Shown here piece by piece: positions 61,127-64,000 of a stretch of 64,000 nucleotides of DNA (within the stretch, counting starts at the first letter, position 1; each line of letters begins with the position of its first letter). This DNA is from Rhodoblastus sp963736175. GTDB taxonomy: Bacteria; Pseudomonadota; Alphaproteobacteria; Rhizobiales; Beijerinckiaceae. The translations under genes were made by a program, and so were the position numbers. The stretch spans positions 587,762-651,761 of the forward strand of contig CAVTNU010000002.1 of NCBI GenBank assembly GCA_963736175.1. Direction: 5' to 3'. The notes under the pieces are model-generated. The model did not search any database. It saw nothing but the letters and a program-made list of their open reading frames with translations, and was not told where the DNA came from.

Positions 61127-61849
61127 TCAATATTTGGCGACGACCGGCTCCGGCGCGCAGAATTTGTAAGCGAGGCCGACACGAACGGCTTCCTCGGTCA
61201 CATGATGCGCGTAGCTGAAGTACTCGCGGCCCGAGACGTTGGTCTGGTCATCCGTGCCGAAATCGGTGTAGCGATACTCGGCCCGGGCGAGCCAATGATT
61301 GCTAATGGCGTATTCGAGGCCGGCGCCAAGCGTCCAGCCCAGCAAGGTCCTGTTGGTCGTGGCGATCGTTCCGTCGACGAACTTGCCATCGGCAATCGCC
61401 AAACCGCCGGTTGCATAAAGGAGCGTGCGGTCCATGGCGTAACCGAGACGAACGCGCGCCGAGCCTTGTTCCGGCAGTTTGTAGGTCTCGTAGCCGCCGC
61501 TCAGGGTTCCGTGGATTCCGGTCAGTTCGGCGTCCAGTTCCACGCCATAGACGATATTGCCGGATTGCCAGTTGTGACCGCCATAGAGTCCGCCGAGCAA
61601 GCCCTGCATCTTGATCGCGGGTTCGGGCGTGGTGGCGGGCGCCGGGCTGCCGATGTTGAAACCGTAATCGAAGGCGTCGCGCGCCCAACCATAGCCGATG
61701 TCGGCGCCGATGTAGGAGCCGGCCCAGGAGAAAGGAGCCGCGGCGAAGGCCGCCGGCGGCGCCTTGGTGGAAGGCAGATCGGCGGCGAAAGCCGAAGTGG
61801 CGAAGCCGGCGACGATCATGCCAGCGAGTAAGAATTTATTGATCATCAT
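61127..61849 (-). CDS. Outer-membrane beta-barrel protein (Omp25/Omp31-like), copy 1
   Basis: A 240-residue protein with signal peptide 1-22 (MMINKFLLAGMIVAGFATSA-FA), then ADLPSTKAPP, and eight beta strands beginning FSWAGSYIGADIGYGWA and ending VRVGLAYKF. After the last strand a short tail PVVAKY is present, as in the next gene. This class is an abundant small outer-membrane protein in Hyphomicrobiales. The two consecutive genes are paralogues. Confidence 0.85.
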   Translation of the reverse strand: MMINKFLLAGMIVAGFATSAFAADLPSTKAPPAAFAAAPFSWAGSYIGADIGYGWARDAFDYGFNIGSPAPATTPEPAIKMQGLLGGLYGGHNWQSGNIVYGVELDAELTGIHGTLSGGYETYKLPEQGSARVRLGYAMDRTLLYATGGLAIADGKFVDGTIATTNRTLLGWTLGAGLEYAISNHWLARAEYRYTDFGTDDQTNVSGREYFSYAHHVTEEAVRVGLAYKFCAPEPVVAKY

Positions 61850-61978
61850 AGGATTGCCGATTCTTTAAAAATTCAGATGCGCGACCTTAGCATCTTGAAG
61901 AAGCCGGTGAAGCAAAAGGCCAGCGATTTCAAATTTTCCGCGCGCCAGTGACAAATTGGCAACATGCGTCGCGGCGTA

Positions 61979-62014
61979 TTCTCGCAAGGGTTGCGACATG
62001 TTCTCGCAAGGGTT
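61979..62014. repeat. Tandem pair of 14-bp direct repeats upstream of the Omp25-like gene
   Basis: TTCTCGCAAGGGTT occurs at 61979-61992 and 62001-62014, a 22-base period. It lies 130-165 bases before the start of copy 1, so it could be a regulator-binding pair on one DNA face. The rest of gap 61850-62078 has the terminator of the broken gene. Confidence 0.55.
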
Positions 62015-62024
62015 TCGAAATTAA

Positions 62025-62053
62025 GAAAAAAGCCCGGCCGCAGGGGCCGGGCT
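62025..62053 (-). terminator. Terminator of the broken Omp25-like gene
   Basis: A 9-bp stem AGCCCGGCC/GGCCGGGCT with an A6-7 run on its left side, a U-run on the minus strand, 26 bases after the stop of the downstream copy 2 gene. Confidence 0.88.
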
Positions 62054-62078
62054 TCGCATCCGCTTCAGTAGAATTGGA

Positions 62079-62772
62079 TCAATATTTGGCGACGACCGGC
62101 TCGGCTTCGCCGAACTTGTAGTTCACGCCGACGCGGACGATGTTCGCGGTGGTCGTGACGCCCAGGCTCGCAGCGGTCCGTCCGAGCAGGCCATTGTACA
62201 GGTTGGCCGTTCCGAGGTCGGTGTAGAGATATTCGGACTTCACCGTCCAGTGGTTGGTGACGGCGTATTCGAAGCCGGCGCCGACAACCCAGCCGGAACC
62301 GGTCGTCGACTTGGAAATGCCGAACGAACTGTTTCCAACCGAAGCGTTCGCATAAGATGTGACGCCGCCGTAGGCGTAGCCGCCGGTGGCGTAAACCAGG
62401 AAGCGCTCGACCGGCGTGACGCCGAGGCGGGCGCGGACGGTGCCAAGATCGTTCAGCTTGGAGCCAGCGTTGAGGGTGAAGGGCAAGAAGCCGCCGAGGG
62501 CGCCGCTGGCGCCGACGTCGCCCTTGATCGCGGAGGCGTCGATGTCCGCCTCAAGGCCAAGCACCCATTGGTTGACCTGATAATTGTAGCCGATCTGGCC
62601 GCCGCCGAGGAAACCGCCCGACGTGAGATGGCCGACCGCAGTCGTGCTCCCGAGGCTGGCGGGATATTTGAATTCGTCGCCGCCGTAGCCGCCGTTGACG
62701 CCGATATAGAAGCCGGTCCACGAAAAACCGGGCGCGGCGTAAACCGGCGCATCTTTACGCGACGGCAAATCA
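62079..62772 (-). pseudogene. Omp25/Omp31-like gene copy 2, signal peptide removed by an IS
   Basis: The mature barrel is intact for 230 residues: PSRKDAPVYAAPGFSWTGFY, strands through to VRVGVNYKFGEAEPVVAKY. Its 5' end stops at DLPSRK, exactly where the AAD cleavage site of copy 1 lies; immediately upstream is the left end of an ISAs1-type element. Promoter, start codon and signal peptide must be on the other side of the element, beyond the window. The remaining product could not be exported, so the gene is functionally broken. Confidence 0.85.
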
Positions 62773-62871
62773 CAGGGCTGTTCAGTTCTCTAGACTTTAA
62801 GTGCGCTTGGGGATTCCAGCGAGCGAAAATGTGTGAATTTATAGGCGACAACCCGAATCGGAGGTTGTCGT

Positions 62872-63432
62872 ATGGCGGTGTCGTTGCTGGAGATTTTGCG
62901 CTCGGTTCCAGATCATCGTCGACGGGAAGGGCTTCGGTTTGAACTGGCGACGGTGGTGCTCTATGCGATCCTGGGCATGGTCGCCGGCGCCAATTCCTAT
63001 CGGCAACTGCATGAATTTGTTAATGCTCATCGACAGCGACTGAACAAAGCCTTCAATCTGAGCCTGCGTTATGCGCCGTCCTATTCGGGCTTGCGGCTGA
63101 TCTTGCAAGGGATCAATTCAACGGCTCTGGAGGACGCGTTTCGCCGCCATGCCGCGTCGCTGCCAACGCCGCCATCGCCCGAGGGGCCCACGGCGATTGC
63201 CGTTGACGGCAAGACCCTGCGCGGCAGTTTCGACGCCTTTTGCGACCGAAAGGCCGCGCATATGCTGTCGGCGCTGCGCCAGGCCGATCAAATCGTACTC
63301 GGCCATCTGATGGTTGACGAGAAAAGCAACGAAATCCCGGCGGCGCCGGAATTGATCGAGGCGCTCGGTCTGAAGGGCTGCCTCTTCACGCTCGACGCCG
63401 AGCATTGCCAAAAAAAGGATTTGCCCGCGTGA
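62872..63432 (+). CDS. ISAs1-family transposase, 5' frame
   Basis: A 186-residue N-terminal part of the DDE transposase: LLEILRSVPDHRRREGLRFE start, first catalytic Asp in AIAVDGKTLRGS, second in FTLDAEHCQKK. GGAGG precedes the ATG. The frame ends nine codons after an A7 run (CAA AAA AAG), which fits the -1 slippery heptamer A AAA AAG; reading -1 there continues directly into the next frame. Confidence 0.88.
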   Translation: MAVSLLEILRSVPDHRRREGLRFELATVVLYAILGMVAGANSYRQLHEFVNAHRQRLNKAFNLSLRYAPSYSGLRLILQGINSTALEDAFRRHAASLPTPPSPEGPTAIAVDGKTLRGSFDAFCDRKAAHMLSALRQADQIVLGHLMVDEKSNEIPAAPELIEALGLKGCLFTLDAEHCQKKDLPA

Positions 63433-63989
63433 TCGCTTCGGGCAACCATCTGCTCACGCAGGTCAAGGACAACCAGCCGAAACTACGCCGCCAGCTCGAA
63501 CTTGGATCGATGGGGCGCAAGCCAAGCGGCTCCGCGACGAGCAAATCCAAAGGCCGCAATCGCTGTGAAACGCGGGACCTGACGGTGTTTCCGGCCAAGG
63601 CGTGGTTCCGCGGCGCGGCATGGGAACCGCTGATCAAAACCGTCCTGCGGTTGGAGCGCTCCGTGTCCAAACGCGACGCAAAAACCGGGTATTGGAGCCA
63701 GACGAGCGAGATCGTCTTCTGGGTCTCCTCGCTCAGCGGTCCAACGCCCGAACAATGGAATGAACACATACGCCGGCATTGGCGGATCGAGAACTCCAGC
63801 CATTATGTACGCGATGTCACCTTCGCCGAGGACGCTTCACGCATTCGCAAGAACCCGGACATCGCCGCCCGCTTGCGCTCCTTCGCTTACAACCTGCTCA
63901 GGGCCGCAGGATGCGATAACATCAAAAACGCCAGATGGCGCGCAGCGCTCGACCTCAATCTCATACTCGACATGCCTGGACTGTATTGA
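63405..63989 (+). CDS. ISAs1-family transposase, 3' frame
   Basis: The C-terminal part, with no start codon of its own. It resumes the family sequence at KKGFARVIASGNHLLTQVKD and contains the catalytic Glu region HWRIENSSHYVRDVTF. Joined at the A7 run, the two parts give a 372-residue transposase of normal ISAs1 length. Either programmed -1 frameshifting or a missing A (eight would restore one frame) explains the split. Confidence 0.88.
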   Translation: MPKKGFARVIASGNHLLTQVKDNQPKLRRQLELGSMGRKPSGSATSKSKGRNRCETRDLTVFPAKAWFRGAAWEPLIKTVLRLERSVSKRDAKTGYWSQTSEIVFWVSSLSGPTPEQWNEHIRRHWRIENSSHYVRDVTFAEDASRIRKNPDIAARLRSFAYNLLRAAGCDNIKNARWRAALDLNLILDMPGLY

Positions 63990-64000
63990 GAACTGAACAG

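Larger units (their letters stand above)
62773..64000 (+). mobile_element. ISAs1-family insertion sequence (right end at window edge)
   Basis: Left inverted repeat CTGTTCAGTTCTC (62778-62790) and right GAGAACTGAACAG (63988-64000) are a perfect 13-bp match. The left outer bases CAGGG suggest the true end is at 62773 and that about five bases of the right end are outside the window, so target duplication cannot be seen. It contains one transposase gene in two frames. It inserted into the signal-peptide region of the Omp25-like copy 2. Confidence 0.9.

Noticed and set aside
1..64000. tRNA, rRNA, prophage or integrase-bordered island
   Set aside because: No tRNA cloverleaf, rRNA stretch, phage structural gene or integrase was recognised; the only mobile pieces are the MITE-like element and the ISAs1 copy.

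Overview
The window is GC-rich and carries gene neighbourhoods typical of Hyphomicrobiales (Rhizobiales) Alphaproteobacteria: yqeY divergent from carA, dnaG-rpoD, fdxA next to a CarD regulator, fixLJ and a complete ccoNOQP-ccoGHIS set. Two items point towards a methylotroph or methanotroph relative (Beijerinckiaceae/Methylocystaceae): a fused MfnB-like (furan cofactor) plus dihydroneopterin aldolase protein, and a Tat-exported cysteine-rich protein like the copper-storage protein Csp1 of Methylosinus. This taxonomic call is inference; no rRNA or tRNA gene was seen.

Layout. 1-6.7 kb: 3' part of a dihydroorotase gene, a tiny Cys-rich exported peptide, a zinc-type CDF exporter with an unusually long cytoplasmic tail, a gloA plus class II aldolase pair, a conserved hypothetical and two consecutive DedA-type membrane proteins. 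6.7-11.4 kb: a five-gene branched-chain amino acid (Liv-type) ABC operon on the minus strand. 11.7-21.3 kb: cbb3 oxidase genes behind a perfect FixK/FNR box, followed by assembly genes ccoGHIS and, overlapping ccoS, an MFS protein with the copper-importer (CcoA) motifs. 21.6-27.2 kb: an AraC regulator, a small exported protein, a universal stress protein, a UDG/GST pair and a membrane histidine kinase. 27.2-27.5 kb: a palindromic MITE-like element inserted exactly at the kinase stop codon. 27.5-31 kb: cobT, a CarD regulator split by a frame change at an A-run from its lysine/alanine-rich N-terminal arm, and fdxA.

31-35 kb: two porin genes, the second bracketed by two copies of an intergenic repeat. 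35-47 kb: gyrB, an LpoA-like lipoprotein, rsmI-yraN, mtnP, a double MaoC hydratase, yqeY, carA, a methyltransferase, panB and a zinc alcohol dehydrogenase. 47-54 kb: dnaG, rpoD, the MfnB-FolB fusion and an acyl-CoA dehydrogenase. 54-57 kb: a DJ-1/PfpI protein, the Csp1-like protein facing a CusF-like periplasmic protein, a VOC protein and a cupin remnant. 57-64 kb: pyruvate kinase, fixL-fixJ, an Omp25-like protein, and a second Omp25-like gene cut at its signal peptide by an ISAs1-type insertion sequence that runs to the end of the window.

How it fits together. FixL-FixJ, acting through a FixK protein not present here, would switch on the cco operon under low oxygen. CcoA (copper import), CcoI and CcoG (copper handling), Csp1-like (copper storage) and the CusF-like protein would supply or buffer the copper that cbb3 oxidase, and possibly other copper enzymes elsewhere in the genome, need. 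Two genes (carD and the ISAs1 transposase) are each broken by one base at an A7-A8 run, which is either slippage biology or assembly error.
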